Positions 54,011 through 63,773 of a DNA stretch of 64,000 nucleotides are shown here, piece by piece. The stretch's first letter is position 1. Each line of letters opens with the position of its first letter. Made by a program: the position numbers and the translations under genes. Below the pieces are notes generated by a model. It did not search any database, had not been told where the DNA came from, and saw only the letters and a program-made list of their open reading frames with translations. The stretch is from Cyanidiococcus yangmingshanensis (Eukaryota; Rhodophyta; Bangiophyceae; Cyanidiales; Cyanidiaceae), in the NCBI GenBank assembly GCA_013995675.1, contig VWRR01000013.1:248001-312000 (forward strand). The letters run 5' to 3'.

Positions 54011-54667
54011 ATGGCCATCTATTTGGCGAGCGTGGATTCATCAGTGCCGTGGCTCTCGAGTCACCTTTCCGCAGCAGTTGTTGACCCCACGAATACACAG
54101 CGTTTCTGGGAGTGTTTCCGTCGTCACAGAAACATCTTACTGGTCATCGGCGAAACCATCGTTGAAGTTCTTGCCCTATTGGTCTTCGCGGTTAGAGTGC
54201 GGGATCTGCAGGTAAACCCATGCGATGTCTGCATTAAAGGCCCTGCAGACGAGTGCGTGCGCTTTCGTTGGAGAACTCGCGAACGGTTGAGGTCGCGCCC
54301 CATTCGACCTGCGCTGACCTGTTCTCAAACAAGAGACTCGGGCTATAGATTTTTCACAGAACCACTTGGAGCGTCCACGATCATTTCTACGGCAAAGATA
54401 GGGTTGGCCCTGCGTCCGAATCCCAACCGCTATCTAGCCTCGTTCCGAATTTCGCGGTGGCAGGACCCTGTTGGATGGCAAGCTCTGGGGTCACCAGGGA
54501 TGCCGCCAAGATTATCGAGCATCCAGCAGGCATGCATCCCGACGATGTTCGCTTGGAGCACTTCATTTTCAATTCCAGTGTCTCGCCATCAGCGTCGCGC
54601 AGATGGATGCTGTCTCTCTTCGTCGGCGCATTTAGCATCGGATAATGATCTCAGTTCCGGCTTGTAA
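54011..54667 (+). CDS. Possible unknown membrane protein
   Basis: ATG 54011 opens 218 codons. The N-terminal part looks coding: TNTQRFWECFRRHRNILLVI leads into a hydrophobic helix (VEVLALLVFAV), then NPCDVCIKGPADECVRF with three Cys. The second half is Arg/Ser-rich and less convincing; another frame (54457-54645) has a better-looking end. It overlaps the 3' end of LipB on the other strand by about 80 bases. It may be chance. Confidence 0.28.
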   Translation: MAIYLASVDSSVPWLSSHLSAAVVDPTNTQRFWECFRRHRNILLVIGETIVEVLALLVFAVRVRDLQVNPCDVCIKGPADECVRFRWRTRERLRSRPIRPALTCSQTRDSGYRFFTEPLGASTIISTAKIGLALRPNPNRYLASFRISRWQDPVGWQALGSPGMPPRLSSIQQACIPTMFAWSTSFSIPVSRHQRRADGCCLSSSAHLASDNDLSSGL

Positions 54668-55437
54668 GGCTCCAGCACGACGTCGAATACCTGAGCAAAA
54701 TGTGTCGCCAACTTTTGTCGAACCTTTTCCACAGTGCAAGTCTGCCGATCCGGGACCAACTCGTGCATGCACGTCATGGTGTCTCCGTCGAGGCCACAGG
54801 CCACGATACGCCGAAAAGGTTCTAGCACATCTCGCGTAACATTCAAAGCAAATCCATGGCAAGTGATCCAGCGACTAGCGCTCACACCAATCGTTGCAAT
54901 CTTGCGCGTTGCACCGCCGACCCATACACCATGATGACCTGCCAGTCGTTCACCGCTGATCCCAAACTCACCAAGACTCCGGATCACCACCTCCTCAAGC
55001 ATCGATACATACCAGCGTAGATCACGACGATACTTACAAAGGTCCATAATAGCGTATCCAGTGACCTGGCCGGGTCCGTGATACGTCACTTTGCCTCCCC
55101 GTTCGGTTCGAGTCACTGCACACGGCGATTCATGAAGCGCGAAACGAAGGTCTTTCGCGTTCGCTGCAGTCCCCAACGTATACACCGGCACGTGTGTCAA
55201 CAACATAAGTACGTCTGGAAGACACCGTTTCGGCGAGTACAGCTCGCGAGCAGCGCCGCGCTGACACCCTCGAGCTGCGCGCAGTTGCAGTTGCCAACGA
55301 CGCACTGGCTCGTACGAAACGGGCCGGTCCCCAAAGTCATAGAACCAGCAACGACGGCGCTCACTCTTTACCGCTGCTTCCACAGCGAATGTTTGGAGCA
55401 TTCGCCGCCAAAACGCACATTCAGCTGACCAAGACAT
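54589..55437 (-). CDS. LIPB: Lipoyl(octanoyl) transferase LipB
   Basis: LipB moves octanoate from acyl carrier protein to lipoyl domains, the first step in making lipoate for pyruvate dehydrogenase and glycine cleavage, in mitochondria or plastids. Key blocks are LLTHVPVYTLG, RGGKVTYHGPGQVTGYAI (active-site loop), GVWVGGATRKIATIGV with the conserved Lys, ITCHGFALNV and RRIVACGLDG with the catalytic Cys. The protein has 282 residues from ATG 55437. The first 25 are a plausible organelle leader (MSWSAECAFWRRMLQTFAVE). The frame is unbroken. Confidence 0.95.
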   Translation of the reverse strand: MSWSAECAFWRRMLQTFAVEAAVKSERRRCWFYDFGDRPVSYEPVRRWQLQLRAARGCQRGAARELYSPKRCLPDVLMLLTHVPVYTLGTAANAKDLRFALHESPCAVTRTERGGKVTYHGPGQVTGYAIMDLCKYRRDLRWYVSMLEEVVIRSLGEFGISGERLAGHHGVWVGGATRKIATIGVSASRWITCHGFALNVTRDVLEPFRRIVACGLDGDTMTCMHELVPDRQTCTVEKVRQKLATHFAQVFDVVLEPYKPELRSLSDAKCADEERQHPSARR

Positions 55438-55731
55438 GCATGAACGACCGTGTACTCGAAAGAAGGCGAACGCTCGCAGTTCGCAACTCGATGAACGGAA
55501 CGCACCTTTCGTTCATAGGAACCGATGCAGGCAAAAGTGCTCTCGCGCTTTCGTAACCACCAAAGCCACAGTTTACCATAAACCTATGAAACTGCAGTCC
55601 ATGGCCGTCTTGCGTTTTCAGCTACTATCGTTACGCAGCGACAGCTCCCTAACCAGTTCTGCCAGTACGAATGAGGGAAATGTCGTCTGATGCGAACGCG
55701 CATGCATGTCGCGTTCGACGGGACGGCCACG

Positions 55732-55995
55732 CAGCTAGAAACATCCTATACGTAGGAGGCGTTGCAATCGCTCGACCTCTGTATGATTCCATAATCTGTG
55801 ACAGTGGCTTTTCTTTCTATCGATACACAGCTAGAAACATCCTATACGTAAAGCGTTGCAATCGTTCCATCCTTTTATGATCCCGTGGTTGGTGACATGG
55901 CTTTTCTTTCTATCGATACACAGCTAGAAACATCCTATACGTAAAGCGTCGCAATCGTTCGATCTTTTTATGATCCCATAACCTGTGACATTGCG
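55732..55995. repeat. Three tandem copies of a 93-96-base repeat
   Basis: Copies start at 55732, 55828 and 55921, each opening cagctagaaacatcctat and holding gcaatcg, tatgat and tgtgaca. Copies 2 and 3 are closest. Copies 1 and 2 end with ttttctttctatcgatac. The array lies 160 bases upstream of the ATG of the following plus-strand gene and downstream of nothing on its strand, so it could contain promoter elements. Confidence 0.9.
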
Positions 55996-56153
55996 CCATC
56001 AGCAGGACAGCACCCAAACGATGAAACGTGCCCGAGGCCGTTACGATTGGCATGTGGCGCGTTCGAGAATCCGGCGGCCGTTCCCAGATGTATTGAACTG
56101 GCCGACGACGTGGGTTGTGCCTCTTGTGTTCGCGTTCTCTTTATACAGACAGA

Positions 56154-57449
56154 ATGATCACGCGCTCTCAAAGTAGGCGAGGTGAAGACAGATCGGTACC
56201 GGAGACAAATCGTCTGGGTATCCCAACTCAATTGAATCAAGGCATTGCGCTGCTGGAGCCTGAGCTATGCGGTGGCCGCTCTGATGCGCCCCGCAAAGAT
56301 GTGGATCAAGCATCGCTGGAGACTGCTCAGGTGTGTTTTACGCCTCAGCGAATATTGCGTGTCCATGCTTGGGTTTCGCCAGAGAAAACAGTCACTGAAT
56401 CAGAGTGGACTCGGGGTAGACATACGGACGATAGCAGCGCCGTTGAGTCTGTGCCGCTAACAGCGAGGACAGTTCGGGAGCTTCGTAGGCTGGGAGTTTC
56501 AGTACCGAGCACGATTCTGGACCGGACTGCCCTCGGGACGCCGCATATTCGTGGGATGGCGAGACGGCGGCTCGACTTGGAGGCGACATTTACTCCGAAT
56601 AACGCCAGCAGTGCATCCGAGTCACACACAGACGTGACGATTGCTGAGCGGAGCGCGGCAGCCTCATGCAAAGGATCGCCTCCCGAGTCATCCATGTCTG
56701 TTCAGTATGTATCTGCAGGAGCGGAGTCGAAGGGCGGTTTGGGTCAGGTCCAAGGGTCCGATCAAACGTCGGTTTGCACGACAGCGACCGACTGCACAGC
56801 GCAAGCTACCGTCTGCCAGCAGCCGTTCTCGAATTCATCTGCGCTTCATCCTGTTCGCATTGAGGGCGCTCATCAATGCCGAGCGTTATCCTTCGAGCTG
56901 GACGAGGTCGCCGATGTTTCTCTGCCTTCGGAGCCGGTTCGCAGTAGCAAACCTTCTAACGGTTCGGATTCTGAGCCATGTGGATCCGTTGAAAGGATCC
57001 ATGCTCCCTCCAGCGGCTTCGACGACAAGAGGCTCGAACGCTCGGAGCCCGGCACATCAATCAAAATCTCTTCGTCCAACGATCCCTCATCCCATTGTGG
57101 AGCGATGATCCGCTCTGATCTCGGCCGGAACAGGAGCCCGACAGCGGTGCATGGCGTGTTACCAATGGATCTCCACGGCAAGTCCGAGAAAGCGTTCGCC
57201 CAACAAACAGTGAAGAAACGGCAGGCATGCCAATCCACTCTGCGACGACGTCATCAGTCTGCCGTAATCATGGCGTCCAATCTGGCCAACGCGCAAAGAA
57301 CCAACCGCTCTTCGCATCGTCTTGTCACTGTGGCTCTGAAACTGAGCATCGGGACAGGTATAGCCTCTGGGATGGCGATGCGGGTCCGCTGGCGAAAAAG
57401 TCTCGGGCGGCAGCATCGCTATCACAGCCGCTGGTTGGCCATTCGTTGA
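56154..57449 (+). CDS. Unknown disordered Ser-rich protein
   Basis: ATG 56154 opens 431 codons, starting MITRSQSRRGEDRS. The protein is Ser- and Arg-rich with no membrane helix or known domain. Short motifs stand out: LTARTVRELRRLGVSVPSTI and GMARRRLDLEATF (residues about 100-145) look ordered. The C-terminal 80 residues are strongly basic (KKRQ, RRRH, RWRKSLGRQHR), as in nuclear proteins. The frame ends at 57449; the +1 frame after the stop stays open for about 45 more codons with reasonable composition, so the true end may lie near 57590. Function unknown. Confidence 0.55.
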   Translation: MITRSQSRRGEDRSVPETNRLGIPTQLNQGIALLEPELCGGRSDAPRKDVDQASLETAQVCFTPQRILRVHAWVSPEKTVTESEWTRGRHTDDSSAVESVPLTARTVRELRRLGVSVPSTILDRTALGTPHIRGMARRRLDLEATFTPNNASSASESHTDVTIAERSAAASCKGSPPESSMSVQYVSAGAESKGGLGQVQGSDQTSVCTTATDCTAQATVCQQPFSNSSALHPVRIEGAHQCRALSFELDEVADVSLPSEPVRSSKPSNGSDSEPCGSVERIHAPSSGFDDKRLERSEPGTSIKISSSNDPSSHCGAMIRSDLGRNRSPTAVHGVLPMDLHGKSEKAFAQQTVKKRQACQSTLRRRHQSAVIMASNLANAQRTNRSSHRLVTVALKLSIGTGIASGMAMRVRWRKSLGRQHRYHSRWLAIR

Positions 57450-57662
57450 GCGGGCGGCTCCGTGTCGCTCCTATCGCCAGAACAAGCTGCAGGGTGCGGG
57501 GTTCCAAACAAGGCGCGGAACGGTTTCTGTATCTGAGTTGGTAAAGGACGTGCAGCACGGCAGTTGCAATGTTTTCTGTTCCCAGTTCTGAGGCCACGAC
57601 GGGTGACTTGAGACGAGGTCACCAAGCGTCTCTCCAATCCCAGTTTCAAGTCCTATCGCCCG

Positions 57663-57983
57663 CTACGGCCTTGTCTGTGGCTCGCTCGCTCGGTTCCACG
57701 ATTTCACTGCACTAGGATGATCCTTCGCGTACTCAATTCGATGTAACCGATGATCTTCTGCCCCTGTATACTGCCTCACGCACTCATTCAACGAATGCAG
57801 TAAGCTTCGACACGCCCATATCACCGAGACGGTGCGTTCTCGAGTGCAGGCCACGTACGCTTGCACCTGCTCTTCACACTTGGCGAAAGCGGCCTTTCTC
57901 ATGCGCTCTATTACCTGGAGCTCGGCCAAGTTCGTGAGCTCTGGGTCCAGTTCCGAGTCAGGCGCTGGTGCTCCAGTCGTCAT
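57663..57983 (-). CDS. CMC1-like twin CX9C mitochondrial protein
   Basis: CMC1 is an intermembrane-space protein that helps assemble cytochrome c oxidase (binding newly made COX1). The protein has 106 residues from ATG 57983. The two CX9C motifs are CEEQVQAYVAC and CRSLLHSLNEC, separated by TRERTVSVIWA, and fit the Mia40-oxidised helical hairpin. The RERTVSVIWACR stretch resembles CMC1 (family ERT.S..W.CR). The C-terminus is short and basic. The frame is unbroken. It shares a 500-base promoter region with the BolA gene. Confidence 0.88.
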   Translation of the reverse strand: MTTGAPAPDSELDPELTNLAELQVIERMRKAAFAKCEEQVQAYVACTRERTVSVIWACRSLLHSLNECVRQYTGAEDHRLHRIEYAKDHPSAVKSWNRASEPQTRP

Positions 57984-58486
57984 AGTCGCCAACGCAGCCC
58001 GCTATAGTGCGTATCCAACGCCGCACCCACTCTGGACGATCGAGCGGTGATCGCTTCGCAGGCACTCTGACAGACCCGGTGTCGGTCGCATTCGTTCGCC
58101 ACTTGAATGGTCACTCTTCAGTGGCAACTTCGACTCAGACTCTGCGGATGCAGGATGAATTCAAAGTCCTCAACGTACACACCTCGCCGAATCCAAGGTA
58201 TGTCCAAGGCCATCACGGCAGCTTGAAAGCGCTCCCATCGGGATGAGCATGTCGAGAGTTCTATAGAGTGCCATCAACCAGCGTGAACGATAGCTTGATG
58301 CGAGAATACTTGCTTCCAAGCGTTCGATACACTTCTGAGGACATAGGAGCGAGCCTCATTTCCGAAGTCCGTTCGCTCTCCGATGCGCGCAACTGGTGGT
58401 AAAACGCTCTGGCTCGCATGGCGTGATGGCGAACTGGCTACCTGTGTGTGTGACCCCCAGAGACTGGTTTCCTCAGACGCTGACTC
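57984..58486. other. Divergent CMC1/BolA promoter region
   Basis: About 500 bases between divergent start codons. Only short frames cross it. Promoters of both genes should lie here; I see no defined element. Confidence 0.4.
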
Positions 58487-58801
58487 ATGCGACCGAGTTC
58501 GGCGCTCTTGGGGTCGGTGCGTGAACAGATCGAAAAGAAACTGCGGAGCGCTTTGGAGCCGTCCGTACTGGAAGTGATCGACGACTCACACCGTCACGAC
58601 GGCCATTTTGGTAAACCGCGACGAGGAGAGACGCACTTTCGGGTTGTAGTGGTTTCCTCGCACTTTGAAGGGCTTCCGTTACGCGAACGCCATAGAAGAA
58701 TCTATCAGATCTTACAGCAAGAACTGGACGATGCAGTCCACGCTCTACAGTTGGAGACGAGGACACCTGCCGAGGCAACGACCGTGCTCCCTTCGAAGTG
58801 A
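58487..58801 (+). CDS. BolA-family protein
   Basis: BolA proteins pair with monothiol glutaredoxins to handle iron-sulphur clusters and iron signalling. The 104-residue protein starts at ATG 58487. Conserved residues are VLEVIDDSHRHDGHF (metal-ligand loop), ETHFRVVVVSSHFEGL, LRERHRRIYQILQQEL and the invariant His in DAVHALQLETRTPAEA. It is short with no clear leader. The frame is unbroken. It is convergent with SPO11, 42 bases away. Confidence 0.95.
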   Translation: MRPSSALLGSVREQIEKKLRSALEPSVLEVIDDSHRHDGHFGKPRRGETHFRVVVVSSHFEGLPLRERHRRIYQILQQELDDAVHALQLETRTPAEATTVLPSK

Positions 58802-58843
58802 CCGAATGGCCTGGCAGAAAAGTCAGCAAAGTGTTTAAATTTA

Positions 58844-60220
58844 TCAGCAGAATGAGACCCCATACGCCTTCTGGTATTCAACGTACCATGAGTGCATAAG
58901 CAGACGTGGCATGAACTCGCGCGTGAAGGTCTCCGGTCCCATGCAGAGAATGAGACTTTGCAGATCCCACGCTCCTAAACCGTCACGGCTCGAGGTCTCG
59001 GCTCTATTCAGCGATGCTTTCGACTTGGGCAGGGATTTTGTGAGCTGCTCGGTCCATAGACGTGATCCAACCATTAGCTGGAGCTCTTCGGCGACCACTG
59101 AATCTCCCCGGCGTATCGCATCTATGTAAAGATGCCTGGCAAGAGCCAGTTCCCGCTGCGAGAACGGTTTTTGCCGGGCGTGCACATGAACGGCGGCGGA
59201 TCCAGTGATGCTCTGGGCCTCACTAGTGCCGTTCGATCTTAGTTGTTGGAGGTGGCGAGCGCGCGGACCAATCCAGCGTGGTATGCACGAAGGACCCGGA
59301 ACGGTCGTCGCCGTCGCCGAGAACGAATCAACGCACTGACGATACTGGCGTGCTATACATAGCCCATGTGGGTTGTAATCGGTGATGATGTACGCTCCAA
59401 GAAAGGGCCATGGCCGCGGATCGAAAGCGTGCCCGTTCCGATGCCGCCTCGGTTGCAGAAGCCGCATCAGATGCGCAACGAATGCGCGCGTTGCGAACGA
59501 CGGCTGGCCACAGCCCGTGATGAGCACCGTGGTCGCCGGCAAAAGTGACACCAGGTCCTCATCGATTAGGTTCCGAAAGATACCATACTTTTCCACAATG
59601 AACATGGTGATGGCGCGGCCATCATTCGGCTCGCTCACGAGTCGATATTGCGAGGGATCCAGAGCAACGTCGTTCGGGATCGGTATCAAGCCTCGGTAGA
59701 GCGCCGGCTGCTGTGCATCAGTGGCGTCCGCGGTCGCTTGCACTTGTCGCAAGGTGCACTCGAAACGTTTCTGCAGCGCTAATCCGGGACCAAAGTACAC
59801 CCAGCCGCGCGACTCGGCCACAATACCCATGTCGCTACGCGGGCATTGAATCCGATTGAGCAGGCGATCTAGATGGCGCGCCATCTCGCTCTGGTTCCCA
59901 AAAACCGGTGTGAGCTGATAGAAGAGCTCACGCAGGTACATAGACTCCTGCGGGTATGCACGTTGAGTATTTTTCTGCACACGAGCCAGAAGCACGACAA
60001 GCTTCCAAAGTCGTTCGACACTCGCTGCTTCACATCCTTGTACCTGCTTCAATTTCCTGTACGAACTTGTGCAACCGGAGCAGACGAGTTCGTCTAGAAT
60101 CTGAAGCGCGACGTGTTCAAGCTGTCGCTGACGCCAACAAGCATCTGAACTGTGTTCCGCAGCGAGTGGAAAGGGGTGCTGGATGCCCCAAAGCAGATTT
60201 TCGTCACCGCTCGCAATCAT
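58844..60220 (-). CDS. SPO11: SPO11/topoisomerase VIA-family protein
   Basis: SPO11 makes the DNA double-strand breaks that start meiotic recombination; its relative TopoVIA untangles DNA. The 458-residue protein starts at ATG 60220. The winged-helix block YLRELFYQLTPVFGNQ holds the likely catalytic Tyr101. GIVAESRGWVYFGP follows. The Toprim part has MFIVEKYGIFRNLI (Glu), TGCGQPSFATRAFVAHL and AYIITDYNPHGLCIA, where the metal-binding DxD is D-Y-N, a variant I recall from plant SPO11-2-like proteins. RWIGPRARHLQQL and LRSN follow. The protein is longer than usual at the C-terminus and through an insert near residue 330. The frame is unbroken. It suggests the organism keeps meiotic machinery. 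Confidence 0.92.
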   Translation of the reverse strand: MIASGDENLLWGIQHPFPLAAEHSSDACWRQRQLEHVALQILDELVCSGCTSSYRKLKQVQGCEAASVERLWKLVVLLARVQKNTQRAYPQESMYLRELFYQLTPVFGNQSEMARHLDRLLNRIQCPRSDMGIVAESRGWVYFGPGLALQKRFECTLRQVQATADATDAQQPALYRGLIPIPNDVALDPSQYRLVSEPNDGRAITMFIVEKYGIFRNLIDEDLVSLLPATTVLITGCGQPSFATRAFVAHLMRLLQPRRHRNGHAFDPRPWPFLGAYIITDYNPHGLCIARQYRQCVDSFSATATTVPGPSCIPRWIGPRARHLQQLRSNGTSEAQSITGSAAVHVHARQKPFSQRELALARHLYIDAIRRGDSVVAEELQLMVGSRLWTEQLTKSLPKSKASLNRAETSSRDGLGAWDLQSLILCMGPETFTREFMPRLLMHSWYVEYQKAYGVSFC

Positions 60221-60627
60221 AACGAACTAAACTGTTCCAGCGAAACACATCTCTAAACTGACTCACGGCGTTCGCTTGTTTGGTGTGTGCCCGACACGCA
60301 TCCAAGTGACACGCATCCGAACTTTGCACAGGCGAATGCGTGCGCTGCTGGGACGAGTTGGTGCCTCTTGCCAGCGTTCATCGCCAGCACAACCTGCCTT
60401 TGTTTTGTACAGAGGGACGCTCATGCCAGTGCATGAAACAAAGCTGGATGCGGTATGGAACACCTATTTGGGGACAGAGGCTTTGACGGCCGAGAATGGA
60501 CCACCAGCTCTCCCGTCCATTTGGGGCGAGTCCCGCCTCTCATGCCTCGCTGTGGGGCGCGGCCACGAGTTTCAGATTTCGGCAGGGCTAGACTTGAGGA
60601 AGCGGGCGACCTGCACGCCTGGTCTCC
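60221..60627. other. Divergent SPO11/SLY1 spacer
   Basis: About 400 bases between divergent starts. A plus-strand frame from 60276 runs into the SLY1 gene in another phase (to 60716). Part of it may be an untranslated leader or a further N-terminus, but the SLY1 start at 60628 already fits the family. Confidence 0.4.
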
Positions 60628-62946
60628 ATGCTACCTCGAGTGGAGCCATCACGCGAGTCAAAGACTTCTGCAGGCCTCCGAGTCTATGCCAATTCGTGGT
60701 TCTCGCTACGGGATAGACAAAAGACGATCTTACGCGAGGCTCTAGGAAGGTCGCACCTCGGTAACGCCCCTACAGACGAGTGCCGAGACGTACTGCTGTC
60801 GGGGGCCGTGCACACTGACTCGAGCTTGGACGACACTATTTCGCCTACAAGGGAGTCGGAGCTCGATGCGAGTTCAGAAGACTTTTGGAAGGTACTCGTG
60901 ATTGACCAGCACGCCCGCGAGCTGCTCGCGCCAGTACTGAAGGTTCCAGAGCTGCGAGCGTGTGGCGTCACTTTACACTTGGGCTTGGAGAGCGCGCGAC
61001 AGCCCATTCCTGATGTACCGGCTGTTTACGTGATCCAGCCAATGGACCAAAATGTCCAGATCGTGATACAGGACTGCAAAGAGGACCGGTACGCGCGCTG
61101 TAGTATTTGTTTCATCTCGTCTGTTCGACGAGAGCAGTTAGAGCGTCTGGCAGATGCCCTCGCCCGCGCGGGACGCATCCAATCAGTGACTCGCGTTATT
61201 GACCTCTACTGTGGATATGTTTGTTTGAAGCGAAATCTCTTCACGATGATGCCCTGCGTGGCGAGCCGATCGTTTCGGCGGCTCTTCGGCACCCAGGCCA
61301 ATGAGATGACGATTCAGTCAGCGGTTGCAGAGATTGTTGAGGCACTTTTTGCGGTCTGCGTCACGCTGCGATGCGTTCCGTACATCCGTTGTTTGCGCCA
61401 TGGTCCCGCTGAGATGATCGCTCAGCAACTATGTGTCAAGCTGTGGGAGTATTTGCACACACCAGGCGGGGCAGAGCTGTTCCGCGAACGCCATGAGGCG
61501 GGTCTGCCACCGCTGCGGCGGCCACTACTTGCCCTGCTGGATCGCAGCCTTGATCTGGCGATCATGCTTCATCACGGATGGACCTACGAGGTACTCATTC
61601 ACGAGCTCTTACCCTACGAACTGAATCGAGTGAGCCTGCCACTCGAGAAGCCCGGCTCAGATCGAACGCGTTACGACCTCGACGACGAGTCGGATCCGTT
61701 CTGGGCCGAGAACGCCTCACTGCCGTTTCCGCAGGTCGCAGAGCACATCGAATCTGCCCTGACTGCGTACCGAGCCCAGATTCAGGAGATCAATGTTCGT
61801 ACTGGGGCGAGCAGCGGTTTCCAGCAACTGCTGACAGACACGATGGATGAGGCGCAGCTGGAGGCCATCACGCAGGCGACGGGCACGAGCACACGCGATC
61901 TCGCTGAGGCGGTGGCTGAGTTGCCGCGACTCACTCGGCGGAAGCGGCAGCTCGACATGCATACGAATATAGCATCCGCGCTGCTCGAGCGAATCAAGAC
62001 CCGCGAGCTTGACTCGCTCTTCCAGTTGGAGGACTCTTTGTTTGCGAAACCAGCGAGTGTCTCGATGGCACCTATCGAGAAGGTGATTCGGAGTGCATCT
62101 CGTTTGGAGGTCAAGGCAGCTAGAGACCAGAGCATCACGCCTTCAAACATGTCATCCTCAGAGCAGCGAGGCATCGATTGCCTGCGACTGCTGCTTATCT
62201 ACCTGCTTTTGTCACCCACGGGCGTATCGCAAGCCAAACTAGAAGAGTACCGGCGTCTGCTAGACGCCTGTGGCTGTCCAACGGAGGCAATCGATTACGT
62301 GATTCGACAACGGGCTGCCACGTTGCGGCCTACGCAGCAGCTTGAGCATCCAAGAGACAGGGGCGAACAGTCACCCACTCGCCAAGGGAGTGCGAGCATG
62401 ATCTCCCGTCTGGGAACGGCAGCTGGTGGCGGCAAGGATATGTTTGAGTCGCTCGTGAATCGTGTCTATGAGCATGGCCACAAGGGCCTCATGCAGCTTG
62501 CCAGCACTGTGAAGGGCCTCATACCCACGTCACGAAGCAGCATCGTTACCCGAGTCGTAGACACATGGATGCAGCATCCATCTGTCGAGGGCACGTCGAG
62601 TGCGCCAGTAACAGCACGAGACATCGAGCTCTCCTCGGGGCCGGTCGATGCACTGGCGTCACTGTTGCTGGATCCGTTGGTGGCTCGTGACGGTCGCGGC
62701 TCCGAACGATCTGCATCGCCGCCCAGTCTGCCTTTCACTGAGGCGATCGTGTTCATGGTGGGCGGTGGCAACTTTGTTGAATGGGAAAACCTGACAGCCC
62801 ACATACACGGAGAGCGACAGCTTATTTACGGCACTACAGAGATGCTTTCGCCGGAGACGTTTGTGAAGGAGCTTGCGGCGGCTGTAAGGCCACCTTCGCC
62901 GCTGAATGGCAGCCATGTCGATGCAGGAAACGCCAAGGCCGCTTGA
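60628..62946 (+). CDS. SLY1: Sec1/Munc18-family protein SLY1 (SCFD1)
   Basis: SLY1 binds the ER-Golgi syntaxin and drives SNARE fusion between ER and Golgi. The 772-residue protein starts at ATG 60628. Matches in order are SLRDRQKTILREAL, FWKVLVIDQHARELLAPVLK, VYVIQPMDQNVQIV, CFISSVRREQLERLA, PYIRCLRHGPAEMIAQQL, RRPLLALLDRSLDLAIMLHHGWTY (the SLY1 hallmark) and ELLPYELNRVSL. Near the C-terminus come FMVGGGNFVEWENL and an end with YGTTEMLSPETFVKEL. Length is a little above the family's 640. The frame is unbroken. Confidence 0.95.
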   Translation: MLPRVEPSRESKTSAGLRVYANSWFSLRDRQKTILREALGRSHLGNAPTDECRDVLLSGAVHTDSSLDDTISPTRESELDASSEDFWKVLVIDQHARELLAPVLKVPELRACGVTLHLGLESARQPIPDVPAVYVIQPMDQNVQIVIQDCKEDRYARCSICFISSVRREQLERLADALARAGRIQSVTRVIDLYCGYVCLKRNLFTMMPCVASRSFRRLFGTQANEMTIQSAVAEIVEALFAVCVTLRCVPYIRCLRHGPAEMIAQQLCVKLWEYLHTPGGAELFRERHEAGLPPLRRPLLALLDRSLDLAIMLHHGWTYEVLIHELLPYELNRVSLPLEKPGSDRTRYDLDDESDPFWAENASLPFPQVAEHIESALTAYRAQIQEINVRTGASSGFQQLLTDTMDEAQLEAITQATGTSTRDLAEAVAELPRLTRRKRQLDMHTNIASALLERIKTRELDSLFQLEDSLFAKPASVSMAPIEKVIRSASRLEVKAARDQSITPSNMSSSEQRGIDCLRLLLIYLLLSPTGVSQAKLEEYRRLLDACGCPTEAIDYVIRQRAATLRPTQQLEHPRDRGEQSPTRQGSASMISRLGTAAGGGKDMFESLVNRVYEHGHKGLMQLASTVKGLIPTSRSSIVTRVVDTWMQHPSVEGTSSAPVTARDIELSSGPVDALASLLLDPLVARDGRGSERSASPPSLPFTEAIVFMVGGGNFVEWENLTAHIHGERQLIYGTTEMLSPETFVKELAAAVRPPSPLNGSHVDAGNAKAA

Positions 62947-63773
62947 CGTAGGGGAATGCTCTTGCGTACGCCTTCAATCCATGGAAGTATCTTCCAGATT
63001 TTGGTAGATAGTCTTGCCACAATTTCATACGTTACTTTGATGGCATTCATGGGTTGCGTACATCGCTCCGATCACCATTTGAAGGCGTTCAACCATCGCT
63101 CTGCGAAGATCGTACTGAGCATCGGTGATCGAGTGATTTTCATCGCAGTAAGCTGAACAACTGCCCGAAATCGAGCCTTCATAAAATTATCTATCGCATG
63201 CCCGATTTGACGCCCGTGGACCATGTCCTAGTTCGTCGCTCATTTACCCTTTCCGACAAATGGGGCGCGAGATATCGTGCTCTTCAAAGTTCCCTCGTTC
63301 GGACAGGTGCTGTAAAGCACCAATGACTTGCTCCATCTAGAGTGATTCCGCTCCACCGTTTACACGCACAGGCGATCGCAGGTCTCTTATTCAATCCAGC
63401 TTATCGACAGACCGTTATGTCGATGCATTTTGCGTACCGATTCCGAAGTGAGCGATCTGCGTGTTCAATAAGACCTGGGAAATAATACGATGAAATCCGA
63501 AACAAACGTTGCGCCTCCATTTCGGCTATGTTCTCCATCCTTGCCTCTTCCAAGCCATCGATATGTTCCGCGTCGAGATTGTATACGATTCACAGGGTTG
63601 CAGAATCGCCCTCAGCACGCTGAGCACTGTCTTTACAGAATTATATCTCTCTGGCCCGACGCCGACATGGCCGACGAAGTTTGGCACGCCGGAAACCCCC
63701 CAAAGATTACGTACCTTAGGCAAACAAGTGCTTTCCATACCATTTTTAAGTACTCATTCGATATTCACTGGGT
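62947..63773. other. Intergenic spacer, convergent
   Basis: About 830 bases between the 3' ends of SLY1 and the cyclophilin gene. Frames at 63490-63913 (plus) cover the cyclophilin end in antisense and look like shadows. Nothing else seen. Confidence 0.45.

Noticed and set aside
60276-60716. 146-codon plus-strand frame before and across the SLY1 start
   Set aside because: SLY1 already has an ATG at the right distance from its conserved start; the overlapping frame has no similarity that I recognise.
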